The position numbers and the translations under genes were made by a program. The notes below the pieces were generated by a model that saw only the letters and a program-made list of their open reading frames with translations, had not been told where the DNA came from and did no database searches. Positions 1-8,064 of a DNA stretch of 39,059 nt are shown one piece after another. This DNA comes from Lactococcus cremoris subsp. cremoris NBRC 100676. Its GTDB lineage: Bacteria > Bacillota > Bacilli > Lactobacillales > Streptococcaceae. Location: the NCBI RefSeq assembly GCF_001591705.1, contig NZ_BCVK01000017.1, forward strand, positions 1 to 39,059, in the 5' to 3' direction. The stretch's first letter is position 1. The number at the start of each line of letters is the position of its first letter.

Positions 1-183
1 TAACTACTATTTCATCAATAGCATTGACAAAAAATATTAGATTTCGTACAATTAAAGTAATCTAATTAGTACAGAATAAACCTTTTAATAAAAGGATACC
101 TATTTTCAAATCATTTACATTAACTCTTTTTGACTTAACATAAAAAGTAACATTTAACAAGAATTCATACTTTTTATTGCGGG

Positions 184-207
184 TTAAGTATTAAACATAA
201 TACTTAA
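184..207. promoter_or_regulatory. Candidate operator upstream of the XRE regulator
   Basis: A perfect 10-bp inverted repeat, TTAAGTATTA-AACA-TAATACTTAA, ends 27 bases before the start codon at 235. An AT-rich -10-like hexamer (AATACT) lies in its right arm, so a protein bound here could block transcription. Autorepression by the adjacent helix-turn-helix protein is an inference from position and symmetry. No T-run follows, so it is not a terminator. Confidence 0.4.
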
Positions 208-234
208 GTTGAAATTATTTTTAGAAAGCTCACC

Positions 235-582
235 ATGACTCTATTCGATAGAATAAAAGGCCTTGCTGATAAGCAAGGAAAAAATATAAAAACAGTTGCT
301 CTTGATATTGGATTAAGTGAAAACGCAATTTATGGATGGAAGAAAACAAAACCTAAAGCTGATGACTTGGCAAAAGTAGCTGATTATTTTCATGTTACTG
401 TTGATTTTTTATTAGGACGTGAAGGATTAGAAATTATAAACGAACCAATTGATCTAGCACAATTAGTTGATGACAGCAAAGTGGATTGGGATAAATGGGT
501 ATTATTCGAAGGAAAACCTCTAAGTGACGATGTAAAGATAGCTATGAAGCTTATTCTCGGAAAACGTTTGGAAGATAAGTAA
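235..582 (+). CDS. XRE-family helix-turn-helix transcriptional regulator
   Basis: A 115-residue protein with an N-terminal XRE/Cro-CI DNA-binding domain at about residues 5-62. The recognition-helix region reads LSENAIYGWKKTKPKADDLAKVADY and ends in the family-typical VTVDFLLGRE. The C-terminal 50 residues are acidic and do not resemble a peptidase (LexA-like) domain. Small single-domain proteins of this type are common phage-like or orphan repressors. It stands alone, upstream of a decayed region, with a palindrome just ahead of it that could be its own operator. No canonical Shine-Dalgarno is seen (AGAAAGCTCACC before ATG). The domain is clear. The regulated genes are unknown and may have been lost. 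Confidence 0.8.
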   Translation: MTLFDRIKGLADKQGKNIKTVALDIGLSENAIYGWKKTKPKADDLAKVADYFHVTVDFLLGREGLEIINEPIDLAQLVDDSKVDWDKWVLFEGKPLSDDVKIAMKLILGKRLEDK

Positions 583-1008
583 GGAAATAAACTATAGCAG
601 GAAGGGTTTTAAACTACTTTCAGCATCCCCTTTTAGACTTTCTCATGAATTAAATCATCTTCAAAGCAGTCATTTCTCTCTTCGGCAAATATTTGAAAGA
701 ATAAAGGAAACTACAAATATTTGAAGCTCTTTATGAATGCAACGTAAGCTCCTTTTGAATTAGCTTATACCATTTATAAACAAGATGAAATAAACTCTAA
801 CCTCAGTAATCTATGATGCATGACTCTATTCTTAATTATATTAGTGTAATTGATAGTGTAAATATTTATCAATTTTATCTTCTCACCATTTAGGCCTTTA
901 TTTTTATGATACGAAAGTAAAAGAATTTATGAAATTATTAGAAGCAACATAAAAGAACCCCTACGAGCAAACCTTGATACTCGTTAAAAGCTAGGTAGGA
1001 GAAAATTT
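583..1008. other. Gene-free stretch, possible degraded coding remnant
   Basis: No intact gene is visible. On the + strand, neighbouring short open stretches in shifted frames read like pieces of one protein: about 611-720 (ending FERIKETTN), about 717-757 (IFEALYECNVSSF) and about 755-812 (ELAYTIYKQDEINSNLSNL). A further stretch at about 885-951 ends KEFMKLLEAT and a stop. The family is not recognised. Low complexity could mimic this, so the call is tentative. The last 50 bases hold the ribosome binding site of the next gene and a short stem (ACGAG...CTCGT). Confidence 0.2.
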
Positions 1009-1706
1009 ATGAAAAAAATTTCAATTGCCCTCGGAGTGCTTTTGTCATTAAGCGTAAGCGGAATAATTTCCGAAACTAGCGCTTCTGCAGCATCTACTGT
1101 ACCTGTTTATCGACTCTATAATAAAAATACTGGAGAGCATTTTTATACTAAAAGTGCTTTTGAAAAAATAGCCTGAAAAATTCTGGCTGGAACGATGAAG
1201 GAACTGGTTGGATAGCTGCAACATCAGGAACTCCAGTTTATCGAGTTTACAATCCAAATTCAGTGGGCGGAGATCACTACTATACTATGAGTAAATATGA
1301 AGCTCAAAGTTTAGTCAAGAGCGGATGGCGTTGCGATAATGGCGGAAATGCCGCATTCTACTCTGGTGGAAATGTCAATCTCTATGTTGCCTATAATCCA
1401 AATGCAGGTTCTGGTTCACACAACTATACAACTAATTCATTTGAACAAAACAGTTTACTTAATGGAGGATGGAAATTTGGAGCAGTAGCTTGGAAAGTTC
1501 AAGCTGGTGGAAGTACTGTAACTCCTCCTGTAGGAAGAACTGTTTATGTAGCTGGTAAAGATTCGAAAGTCTATTGATATAGTCTTACTGCCCTAATTGA
1601 TTATGGTAATAAACACGGTCATCCAGTTAATCAATCTGAGATTTTTACCATGACTGAAAGTCAAGCTATTTCTTCTGGTCGTCGTCACTCATTAACAGAA
1701 AAATAA
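1009..1706 (+). pseudogene. Secreted DUF5648-type repeat protein, broken by a frameshift and a nonsense codon
   Basis: The start is ATG 1009 with AGGAG at 997-1001. Residues 1-28 are a signal peptide (MKKISIALGVLLSLSVSG... ending SASA). Repeats of the LYNKNTGEHFYT / YNPNSVGGDHYYT / YNPNAGSGSHNYTT type follow, each ending in a GW segment. This is the DUF5648 pattern found in lactococcal secreted wall-associated proteins. Frame is lost in the A6 tract at 1163-1168: one extra A restores EKNSLKNSGWNDEG. A TGA at 1575-1577 stands where VYWYS would need TGG. Beyond it the frame stays open to 1706 and carries an MTESQAISSGRRHS tail. The longest intact piece (1263-1577) has no ribosome binding site or signal peptide, so it is probably not functional. 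Confidence 0.75.
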
Positions 1707-1750
1707 TCCAAATTTATACTATTTCAAGTCATTTGGCACAAAAACAAGAA

Positions 1751-1770
1751 AACCGCTCAACAGAGCGGTT
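1751..1770 (-). terminator. Terminator of the tRNA-Arg gene (possibly bidirectional)
   Basis: A perfect 8-bp stem, AACCGCTC-AACA-GAGCGGTT. On the minus strand it lies 17 bases past the tRNA 3' end and is followed by TTCTTGTTTTTG. On the + strand TTTATTTG follows, so it may also stop readthrough from the pseudogene. Confidence 0.75.
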
Positions 1771-1786
1771 TATTTGTATGATTAAA

Positions 1787-1858
1787 TGCGTCCGGAGGGA
1801 ATCGAACCCCCATTGCAAGAATCGGAATCTCGCGTGATATCCATTACACTACGGACGC
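1787..1858 (-). tRNA. tRNA-Arg (anticodon CCG)
   Basis: The minus strand folds as a cloverleaf. The acceptor stem is GCGTCCG with CGGACGC. The anticodon stem is CGAGA/TCTTG around loop TTCCGAT, giving anticodon CCG, which reads the rare arginine codon CGG. The T-arm has loop TTCGATT. The discriminator base is A and no CCA is encoded. It is a single tRNA with its own terminator. Confidence 0.93.
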
Positions 1859-1922
1859 TATAACCCCTTTATTCTACCTAATTTCAAAAAAAATTGCAAG
1901 AAGAAACTCAGCAAAATAAAAA

Positions 1923-1942
1923 AAGCTATCTCTTGATAACTT
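1923..1942 (-). terminator. Terminator of the SPFH gene
   Basis: On the minus strand an 8-bp stem (AAGTTATC / GATAGCTT, one G-T pair) with a 4-base loop is followed by TTTTTTATTTTG. It begins 13 bases after the stop codon of the SPFH gene. Confidence 0.75.
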
Positions 1943-1954
1943 TCTTTTTTCTTT

Positions 1955-2857
1955 TTATTTTCCTGCTTTTATTGCTGATAAAATCTGGGTTCGCAAGCTT
2001 TCTGCTCCTTCAGCTCCACTAGGAAGGAAGATGGTTGAGTTTCCACCCGCAGCAAATTGGTTCAAAGTATCCAAATATTGGTTGGTCAGCAAAATCGCCA
2101 TAATTTGTTCTTCATCAAGTGCCACACCAAGTTTTTTGATTTCAGTAATTTGTTGAGCTAAACCATCAACGATTGCTTTACGTTGTTCGGCAATCCCAAC
2201 ACCATGCAAGCGATCTTTCTCAGCTTCAGCTTCGGCTGCCGTCACAACTTGTATTTTATTAGCATTAGCCAACATTTGACTAGCATCTTGCTTACGTTGA
2301 GCCGCATTGATTTCGTTCATAGATTGCTTAACTTCAGCATCTGGTTCAACTTTAGTAATCAAAGTTTTAACAATAATGTATCCGTAAGTTTGCATTTCTT
2401 CAGCAACCGTTTTTTGAACTTCAAGAGCGATTTCATCTTTTTTCTCAAAGACATCATCCAAAGTCAACTTTGGCACAGCTGACCGAAGGGCATCTTCGAT
2501 ATAGGCTTTGATTTGTTCACCTGGGTTCATCAATTTGTAGTAAGCATCTTTAATTGATTGTTCGTTTACTCGATATTGTGTAGCAATATTCATCGTAACA
2601 AAGACGTTATCTGCAGTTTTTGTTTCAACAGTCATCTCTGTTTGCAACAGGCGTAATTGAATTCGCGCAGCAATTCGGTCAATTCCCCATGGTAGTTTTA
2701 AATGAAAACCTGGGCTTGCAGTAAATTGATATTTACCAAAACGCTCAACAATAGCAACCGTTTGTTGCTTCACGACGAAGACAATTGTACTTAAACTAAA
2801 GATAAGAATTAGTAAAACAATTGCCAAAATAACGAGTGGAAAAATAATAATATCCAT
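1955..2857 (-). CDS. SPFH/stomatin-like membrane protein (paraslipin/QmcA type)
   Basis: A 300-residue protein. One N-terminal transmembrane segment (about residues 2-24, MDIIIFPLVILAIVLLILIF) is followed by the SPFH/band-7 domain from about residue 27. Signatures are VKQQTVAIVERFGKYQFTASPGFHLKLPWG, the TADNVFVTMNIATQYRV strand, and the alanine/glutamate-rich helix with MNEINAAQRKQDA and AEAEAEKDRL, which forms a coiled coil. Family members oligomerise at membrane microdomains and act as scaffolds, often near membrane proteases. No NfeD partner gene is adjacent, so its client is unknown. The start is the internal ATG at 2857 because AAGGAGGAA sits just before it. A longer frame to 2884 lacks a ribosome binding site. 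Monocistronic, with a terminator downstream. Confidence 0.88.
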   Translation of the reverse strand: MDIIIFPLVILAIVLLILIFSLSTIVFVVKQQTVAIVERFGKYQFTASPGFHLKLPWGIDRIAARIQLRLLQTEMTVETKTADNVFVTMNIATQYRVNEQSIKDAYYKLMNPGEQIKAYIEDALRSAVPKLTLDDVFEKKDEIALEVQKTVAEEMQTYGYIIVKTLITKVEPDAEVKQSMNEINAAQRKQDASQMLANANKIQVVTAAEAEAEKDRLHGVGIAEQRKAIVDGLAQQITEIKKLGVALDEEQIMAILLTNQYLDTLNQFAAGGNSTIFLPSGAEGAESLRTQILSAIKAGK

Positions 2858-2948
2858 GAAAAGTTCCTCCTTGTAGCCTCTCATCAGTCACTGATCAATC
2901 TGTCAGTAAAATTAAATAATTAGTTTTTTTAATGAAAATGTCTTTGTC

Positions 2949-2962
2949 AGTAACCGTTTTCA
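2949..2962. promoter_or_regulatory. Candidate CcpA cre site
   Basis: AGTAACCGTTTTCA matches 13 of 14 positions of the lactococcal consensus WGWAARCGYTWWMA. It lies about 90 bases upstream of the SPFH start in the only gap before that gene. The regulatory link is inferred from position only. Confidence 0.3.
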
Positions 2963-3021
2963 AATAGTCTATCACTTATTGGAGAGAATTGCAATTTTTT
3001 AGGCAGCTAATTCATCAATGA

Positions 3022-3690
3022 TTAAAAGCCTTTTGTAATATAAACCAAATGTTTTCGTCCATCTCGTCCATAGCACAAAGGACTTAAAAAGCCAATTTCC
3101 TGTGCTTGCTCCAATAAATCCTCAATATTATAACCTGATAAACGGATATATTCTTCATTTTCCGCTTGCTCGGTCAAGGCGGTCACGTCTTTAACTTTCT
3201 CAAATTCACTTTGGAATTGAGCAGGTTTCATCTGCAATTTTCCATCTTCTTCAATCAATAGATAGTGTGGAAAAATTTGCGCAATTTCAAACATCAATTC
3301 AGCTGTAATTTTTACTGGAAACTCACTAAAGATAAGCGCTTCTTCCGCTTCATTTTTATAAGAAAAACCAAATGATTTGCCTGAAAGGTTGAGTCGAATA
3401 AAACGGAAATGTTCAGAACCCACTTTTCCTTCAAGTTGAAAATCTGGGTTTTCTTCAAAAATATCAAAGGCCTTAGAAAGCTCAAAGAAATAGTCTGTCG
3501 CATCCTTAGGCGAGCGTTTTTGATAAAGTTCAGCAAAATAAGCATTCAATACCGATGCTGGCGGAGTAACCAAAAGTCGTTTATCGGCGACATCAGTTAA
3601 AGTGGCTAATCTATTTTCTAAAAAAATTTGATCTTGAGCCATGAATCCACCATATTTCATTCCCAAATCTATCCATTTTTTATCATTCAT
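3022..3690 (-). CDS. Uncharacterised cytosolic protein
   Basis: 222 residues with no transmembrane segment or signal peptide. No family was recognised. The N-terminus is MNDKKWIDLGMKYGGFMAQDQIFLE. A central segment predicts alternating strands (FRFIRLNLSGKSFGFSYKNE), and the C-terminal third is acidic and helical, ending with GRDGRKHLVYITKGF. GGAGAGAG precedes the ATG. It follows miaA on the same strand after 145 bases that hold two small CTGACA-type stems, so it may be read partly from miaA. It has the look of an ordinary, intact lactic-acid-bacterial housekeeping-region gene. Confidence 0.7.
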   Translation of the reverse strand: MNDKKWIDLGMKYGGFMAQDQIFLENRLATLTDVADKRLLVTPPASVLNAYFAELYQKRSPKDATDYFFELSKAFDIFEENPDFQLEGKVGSEHFRFIRLNLSGKSFGFSYKNEAEEALIFSEFPVKITAELMFEIAQIFPHYLLIEEDGKLQMKPAQFQSEFEKVKDVTALTEQAENEEYIRLSGYNIEDLLEQAQEIGFLSPLCYGRDGRKHLVYITKGF

Positions 3691-3720
3691 CTTCTCTCTC
3701 CTTTTTTGCTAAAAATATTA

Positions 3721-3781
3721 CTGACAAGCTTCTAATCTTTTTGTCAGCAAAATAAGTTGACTGATTTAAAGTCTGTCAGTC
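3721..3781. repeat. Two short CTGACA-type stems between miaA and the next gene
   Basis: CTGACAA (3721-3727) pairs with TTGTCAG (3741-3747). GACTGA (3759-3764) pairs with TCAGTC (3776-3781). Both use the ACTGACAG-like sequence that builds many terminators in this window. No strong T-run follows on the minus strand, so termination is likely weak or partial. Confidence 0.35.
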
Positions 3782-3835
3782 AGATATAATGTCCTTTTTC
3801 AATCATTTTCATTATAACATTTTTACGAAAAAGAG

Positions 3836-4720
3836 TCAGTTCAAAAATTGAGTCACTTTCTCAAAAACTGAATCAGGGTATGTTTCTGAAAAGACATCCT
3901 CAAATTCGACTTCCATTCGATTTCTGAACCAAGTCAATTGCCTTTTAGCGTAACGTCTGGAATTACGTTTGACTAATTCGACTGCATCTTCTAAACTAAT
4001 CTCGCCAGAAAAGTAAGGGAAAAATTCTTTATAACCAATCCCTTTTGCTGCTTGAGCATCGGGTGCCTTTTCAAATAGAGTTCTTGCCTCAGCCAAAAGC
4101 CCTTCGCTCATCATTTGCTCTACCCGCTGATTGATTCTTTCATAGAGCACTTTTCGCTCTGCATTCAAGCCAATTAATAAAAAATTATAATCAGAACCAC
4201 TATTTTCGTCAGTTGAACCAAAAGTTTGCAACTCCAAAAAGCGAATCGCTCGTCTGCGATTCAATTCAGGAAAATTTGGATTTAATTTAAGAACTTTTTC
4301 AAAGAGCTCTTCGTCAGTTAAAGCCGACAATGTTTCTCGAAGTTCCATCATTGCTTGATGATTTTTTTGACCTCCCAGATGGTAACCTTCTATCAGTGAC
4401 TGAATATAGAGTCCTGTCCCACCAACAATAATCGGGACATTCCCACGTTCAATAATCTCCTTAATCAATCGATTGGCTTCCATCACAAAATCATGAACCG
4501 AAAAATTCTCTGTCCATTTTCGAACATCAATCAAATGATGAACTGCTAAGGCTTGTTCAGCTTTTGTTACTTTCGCTGTCCCAATATCTAATCCCTGATA
4601 CACTTGTTGTGAATCACCAGAAATAATTTCACCATTCATTTTTATAGCTAAATCAATGCCTAGTGCCGTTTTACCCACCGCAGTTGGTCCAACAACAACC
4701 AAAACTTTATTATTTTTCAT
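3836..4720 (-). CDS. miaA: tRNA dimethylallyltransferase MiaA
   Basis: It transfers a dimethylallyl group from DMAPP to N6 of A37 in tRNAs reading UNN codons, forming i6A. The 294-residue length is normal for bacterial MiaA. The ATP/P-loop-like motif GPTAVGKT is at residues 11-18, the catalytic GDSQQVY at 35-41, GTAK at about 47-50, the [11 protein letters not shown] motif near residue 100, and the tRNA-contacting RRAIRFLE further on. The C-terminal [12 protein letters not shown] motif is intact. The start follows GAGGGTGAG. It lies between an unknown gene and the YitT-type gene on the same strand. Confidence 0.96.
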   Translation of the reverse strand: MKNNKVLVVVGPTAVGKTALGIDLAIKMNGEIISGDSQQVYQGLDIGTAKVTKAEQALAVHHLIDVRKWTENFSVHDFVMEANRLIKEIIERGNVPIIVGGTGLYIQSLIEGYHLGGQKNHQAMMELRETLSALTDEELFEKVLKLNPNFPELNRRRAIRFLELQTFGSTDENSGSDYNFLLIGLNAERKVLYERINQRVEQMMSEGLLAEARTLFEKAPDAQAAKGIGYKEFFPYFSGEISLEDAVELVKRNSRRYAKRQLTWFRNRMEVEFEDVFSETYPDSVFEKVTQFLN

Positions 4721-4757
4721 TTATATCTTTAACTCACCCTCACGATTTCCAATCTCT

Positions 4758-4774
4758 ATTATTTCAGAAATAAT
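4758..4774. promoter_or_regulatory. Perfect dyad upstream of miaA
   Basis: ATTATTTC-A-GAAATAAT is a perfect 8-bp inverted repeat about one central base, 38 bases upstream of the miaA start. It resembles a protein-binding site rather than a terminator (no T-run). It matches only 9 of 15 CodY-box positions, so no regulator is assigned. Confidence 0.3.
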
Positions 4775-4801
4775 CAGCAAATTCAAGCTTTGACCAGAAA
4801 A

Positions 4802-4831
4802 AAAGTTACTGACCATTCTGTCAGTAACTTT
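4802..4831 (-). terminator. Terminator of the YitT-type gene
   Basis: A perfect 12-bp stem AAAGTTACTGAC / GTCAGTAACTTT with a 6-base loop. On the minus strand it is followed by TTTTCTGG, giving a T7 run with the stem end. It starts 20 bases past the stop codon at 4852. Confidence 0.88.
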
Positions 4832-4851
4832 ATAATATATTTTACAGTCTC

Positions 4852-5517
4852 TTAAGCCGCAAACACTTTTTGGTAAATTTTCTTTCCACGTGACATCAAA
4901 GATTTTCGATAATCTTCCCGCCCAACAATCAGTGTCATTTTACTAAAAATGTAGCATGATAGGAGAGTAACGGCAAAGTTAGGAAGAGACAAGAAAGTCA
5001 ATAAGGAAACGCTCAGAACAACTACGTCAACTAAGAATAATACTTTATCGATTTTAAAATCCCATTGTTCTTCTAAAATTCGACTAAGTAGGATAGAGCC
5101 GCCAAAAGTCCCTTCCGAAATGATGACTAGACCGGCACCGATGCCTGATAAAATTCCATCAAAAATTCCGGCAAAAATAACATGTGAGAATTGAAAACCA
5201 GTAACACCCAATGCTTCATAAATCATTAACCAAAGACTCATCGCAAGAGCTCCGGGAATACTTAAAAGTAAAATTCTACGTGGAAGCAGACGTCCCCCGA
5301 AAATAAAGAGGGGTACATTTACCAAAAAGAAAGTCAAGGCTGGGTTGATGCCGAAAACAAAATCCATAAGTACAGAGAAACCAGCGACACCATTACTTGC
5401 TAAACGGTTGGGGATGACGAATAATTGAACAGATAATACATAAAGGCCGACACCTATAATCAGGATGAGTAAGTCCCTCATAAACTTCTGATCAATTTTT
5501 ACACCTATAATTGTCAT
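4852..5517 (-). CDS. YitT-family integral membrane protein (short form)
   Basis: 221 residues with about five or six transmembrane segments. The family signature is seen in YVLSVQLFVIPNRLASNGVAGFSVLMDFVFGINP and, later, GIGAGLVIISEGTFGGSILLSRIL. YitT/DUF161 proteins often end in a cytosolic DUF2179 domain. This one stops after REDYRKSLMSRGKKIYQKVFAA and lacks it. The substrate of the family is not established. The promoter region carries a perfect TTAACCGGTTAA zinc-repressor-type box over the -35, which suggests zinc-dependent control (see 5564-5608). AAGG eight bases before the ATG supports the start. Monocistronic with its own terminator. Confidence 0.82.
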   Translation of the reverse strand: MTIIGVKIDQKFMRDLLILIIGVGLYVLSVQLFVIPNRLASNGVAGFSVLMDFVFGINPALTFFLVNVPLFIFGGRLLPRRILLLSIPGALAMSLWLMIYEALGVTGFQFSHVIFAGIFDGILSGIGAGLVIISEGTFGGSILLSRILEEQWDFKIDKVLFLVDVVVLSVSLLTFLSLPNFAVTLLSCYIFSKMTLIVGREDYRKSLMSRGKKIYQKVFAA

Positions 5518-5563
5518 ATTTCTTACCTTCTTTCTTTTTCATTTATTTATTACAACTGATACT

Positions 5564-5608
5564 AATATATCACATGTGTCTAATCTTAACCTTAACCGGT
5601 TAAGATTA
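5564..5608 (-). promoter_or_regulatory. yitT promoter with a perfect ZitR/AdcR-type box
   Basis: On the minus strand an extended -10, TGA-TATATT, lies at 5564-5572. TTAACCGGTTAA (5592-5603) matches the zinc repressor consensus TTAACYRGTTAA at all 12 positions and covers the expected -35. It sits in a larger 11-bp inverted repeat, TAATCTTAACC (5581-5591) / GGTTAAGATTA (5598-5608), and CTTAACC is repeated, giving an extra half-site. Known: ZitR in lactococci and AdcR in streptococci bind such sites with Zn2+. Inferred: zinc represses this gene, and perhaps also the small gene on the other side. Confidence 0.6.
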
Positions 5609-5635
5609 AAAAATCTTTCATTTTTAGAAGTGATT

Positions 5636-5649
5636 CGATAGCGTTTTCA
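5636..5649. promoter_or_regulatory. Weak cre-like site upstream of the 56-residue gene
   Basis: CGATAGCGTTTTCA agrees with 12 of 14 positions of the lactococcal cre consensus. It lies just upstream of TATAAT-like hexamers at 5662-5678 that could serve the gene at 5712. Support is positional only. Confidence 0.22.
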
Positions 5650-5711
5650 CATTTTTTGATTTATAATGATAATATAATGATTTTTAAATAAAAACTAAAG
5701 GAGCACCGCAA

Positions 5712-5882
5712 GTGAAAAATAAATTTATCCAAGGTTACCTCATTGGAAAATCAGTCGAAATTCTTGTCGCTGGAACTGCCCTCTTGATTGCCAAGAAAAA
5801 AGGATATCTTCCCTCAGCTGACAAGGCTGAATTCATCGCTCAAAAACGAAAAGAATCCGCTCGAAAACGACTTGCACGCTAA
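5712..5882 (+). CDS. Small protein with one predicted membrane helix, GTG start
   Basis: 56 residues starting MKNKFIQGYLIGKSVEILVA. The start is GTG at 5712, with AAAGGAGCACC immediately upstream as a strong ribosome binding site. A hydrophobic stretch at about residues 8-28 (YLIGKSVEILVAGTALLIAK) is followed by a highly basic tail (KRKESARKRLAR). No family is recognised. It is divergent from the YitT-type gene and shares the region with the zinc-box and a TATAAT-rich promoter. It ends just before a strong bidirectional terminator. The strong ribosome binding site and terminator argue that it is a real gene although it is short. Confidence 0.65.
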   Translation: MKNKFIQGYLIGKSVEILVAGTALLIAKKKGYLPSADKAEFIAQKRKESARKRLAR

Positions 5883-5901
5883 AATTTTTACTGACAAAAA
5901 T

Positions 5902-5935
5902 AAAAACTTACTGACAGAATCGTCAGTAAGTTTTT
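5902..5935. terminator. Bidirectional terminator
   Basis: A perfect 14-bp stem AAAAACTTACTGAC / GTCAGTAAGTTTTT with a 6-base loop and T-runs on both strands. It ends the 56-residue + strand gene and the minus-strand kup gene, whose stop codon abuts it. Confidence 0.92.
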
Positions 5936-7950
5936 TAATTTGTTGCAGGAGCTTCTGTTTCATCTACTTGCTCTAAACGCTCATGAATTTCCAAATTACG
6001 TACATCTGAAAGAACCAAGGGAACCGTTTCAACTGTTACTTCCGAGAATTGAAGTCCAAACCAACGAATTGGTGAAGCAGTAATTCTCTTAATTTGTGCT
6101 TTCGTTTGAAGAACAAAACGTTCAAAGCCTGGCATTTGTCGTGCATTCATTAATTTTTCTTCAACAACGACAAAGCGGAAATCACCAACTTTACGTCCTG
6201 GAGTGATACTGTAGTGTTGATGTTGTCGAGGCAAGCGACCTGATTCCATCAAATCCGTCACAATAGTTCGTAGATAGCGCGGAACTTCTTGACGCATACG
6301 GAATCCAAGATAAAGATTCACTCGAACAATAAAATCAGTATCCATCATATCAACTTTGTACTCAGAAGTATAAGGTTCGTCAGTAACTTTCACATTAACA
6401 AACCAATAGCATTCCGCACGTTTTGGCCGTTTGTCTAAGATGGAATACAAGATAGAACGGTCAATCCATTCATGATCCATTTTACTCGTCAGATAAACCA
6501 CATTCGTTTGATATAAGTCATAAGATTCATCATGACGCAAAGCATTCAATTGATTCTTATATTCATTAATATTCAAAGATTTAATGTATTTCATAACAAT
6601 CTTATGTGACTTATTCCAGATAAACATCACAAAGATAATTGCCAAAGCAATCAGTACAACAATATATGCTCCATTGATAAATTGTACCAAGGAAGCCGCA
6701 AAGAACGAGCCTTCAATACAAAAGAGACCAATGGAAATAAAAGCAATCGCAATTTTGGGCATCCCTTTTTGAATTAAGAAATAAGTCAAAAGGGTCGTTG
6801 TCATTAACATAGTGATTGTAATCGCCAAACTATAAGCGGCTTCCATATGTTCTGAAGTTTTAAAATACAAAACAAAGAAGGAAGTCGTTACCCAAAGTGC
6901 AAAGTTAACTGCTGGGATATAAAGTTGTCCCAAAGTTTGCCCTGGATAATAAATTTTAAACAAAGGTAAAAGTTTCAAACGAATCGCTTCAGAGACCAAA
7001 GTAAAGGAACCTGAAATCAGTGCTTGAGAGGCGATAATCGCGGCTAGCGTTGACAAGATAACAACATAAATGACCATATTATCAGGTAAAACGGCAAAGA
7101 AAGGATTAAGCTTTTCAATATGTTCACCACGGTGAGCTAAAAGCCAAGCCCCTTGTCCACAATAAGATAAGATAATACAAATCTTAACAAATGGCCAGCT
7201 GACATAAATATTTCCGCGACCTACATGTCCTAAGTCAGAATAGAGTGCTTCTGCCCCAGTTGTTACCAAGAAAATTGAACCCAAGATAAAGAAACCAGCC
7301 TTATTTTCCGGACTAAATAATAAATGAATCGCATAATAAGGATTAATCGCCTTAAGAATTGATAAGTCAAGAAATGAGTTGATTAGCCCACTCACGCCCA
7401 AAAAGCCAAACCAGATAAACATAATTGGTCCAAACAAACGACCAACCAAACTTGCTCCAAACCTCTGAATTAAAAAGAGAAAGGCAAGGATTATCAAAGT
7501 GGTCACCATGACCGTTGTTTGATTGGAGTAAACATGAGTTACCCCTCTTAATCCCTCAATTGCTGAAGTGACCGTTACAGCAGGGGTCAATGCCCCATCT
7601 GCTAGTAATGTCGCTCCACCAATCATTGCTGGCACAATCAGCCATTTTCTCATTCGTCTAACAAGCGTAAACAGTGAAAAAATACCGCCTTCATGATGAT
7701 TATCAGCCTTCAATGCAATCAAAACATACTTAACTGTTGTGATTAGCGTTAAAGTCCAAATGACAAGAGAAACAGCCCCTAAAATAAAACTTTCAGAAAG
7801 ATTTGCTAATCCTCCCTGTCCTCGAACAATAGCCTGCATGGCATAAAGAGGACTTGTTCCAATATCACCATAAACAATTCCTAATGCAATCAGGAATCCC
7901 GCAGAGGTCGCTTTGTTAAACGACCAATTATGTAAGTGTACTTGACCCAC
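5935..7950 (-). CDS. kup: KUP-family potassium uptake protein (downstream copy)
   Basis: A K+ importer, probably proton-coupled, of the HAK/KUP/KT family. 671 residues. The first membrane helix carries the KUP signature [16 protein letters not shown] (about residues 24-39). About 12 transmembrane segments follow to near residue 460, then a soluble C-terminal domain of about 200 residues. Conserved stretches include [21 protein letters not shown] and [22 protein letters not shown] proteins of L. lactis are known to be inhibited by c-di-AMP; which residues bind it is not visible here. The start is GTG at 7950 behind TTGAGGAG. It is a close paralogue of the next gene upstream (8165-10186) but has its own promoter and a leader stem-loop. 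Confidence 0.95.
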   Translation of the reverse strand: MGQVHLHNWSFNKATSAGFLIALGIVYGDIGTSPLYAMQAIVRGQGGLANLSESFILGAVSLVIWTLTLITTVKYVLIALKADNHHEGGIFSLFTLVRRMRKWLIVPAMIGGATLLADGALTPAVTVTSAIEGLRGVTHVYSNQTTVMVTTLIILAFLFLIQRFGASLVGRLFGPIMFIWFGFLGVSGLINSFLDLSILKAINPYYAIHLLFSPENKAGFFILGSIFLVTTGAEALYSDLGHVGRGNIYVSWPFVKICIILSYCGQGAWLLAHRGEHIEKLNPFFAVLPDNMVIYVVILSTLAAIIASQALISGSFTLVSEAIRLKLLPLFKIYYPGQTLGQLYIPAVNFALWVTTSFFVLYFKTSEHMEAAYSLAITITMLMTTTLLTYFLIQKGMPKIAIAFISIGLFCIEGSFFAASLVQFINGAYIVVLIALAIIFVMFIWNKSHKIVMKYIKSLNINEYKNQLNALRHDESYDLYQTNVVYLTSKMDHEWIDRSILYSILDKRPKRAECYWFVNVKVTDEPYTSEYKVDMMDTDFIVRVNLYLGFRMRQEVPRYLRTIVTDLMESGRLPRQHQHYSITPGRKVGDFRFVVVEEKLMNARQMPGFERFVLQTKAQIKRITASPIRWFGLQFSEVTVETVPLVLSDVRNLEIHERLEQVDETEAPATN

Positions 7951-7996
7951 TTTTATAACTCCTCAACTTTCTTCAGCGAAAATAGTCAAATAAATA

Positions 7997-8016
7997 AAAC
8001 GAAGCTTAGCTCGTTT
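7997..8016 (-). promoter_or_regulatory. Stem-loop in the kup leader, possible attenuator
   Basis: Between the predicted start site and the GTG of the downstream kup gene, the minus strand has AAACGAGC-TAA-GCTTCGTTT (one bulged base), followed by TATTTATTTG. It looks like a weak intrinsic terminator inside the leader. Conditional readthrough is an inference. Confidence 0.35.
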
Positions 8017-8028
8017 TTTAATAGCTAT

Positions 8029-8058
8029 ATTATAGCAGATTATCCCCAGTTTATTCAA
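8029..8058 (-). promoter_or_regulatory. Promoter of the downstream kup gene
   Basis: On the minus strand TTGAAT (8053-8058), an 18-base spacer and TATAAT (8029-8034) preceded by TGC (extended -10). The 5' leader is about 75 bases. Confidence 0.6.
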
Positions 8059-8064
8059 AAAAAA

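Noticed and set aside
4758-4774. The dyad ahead of miaA as a CodY box
   Set aside because: Only 9 of 15 positions agree with AATTTTCWGAAAATT. It is kept only as an unassigned dyad.
5788-5976. A + strand open frame of 62 codons across the kup stop
   Set aside because: It has no ribosome binding site, runs through the bidirectional terminator, and is out of frame with the better-supported GTG gene at 5712-5882.
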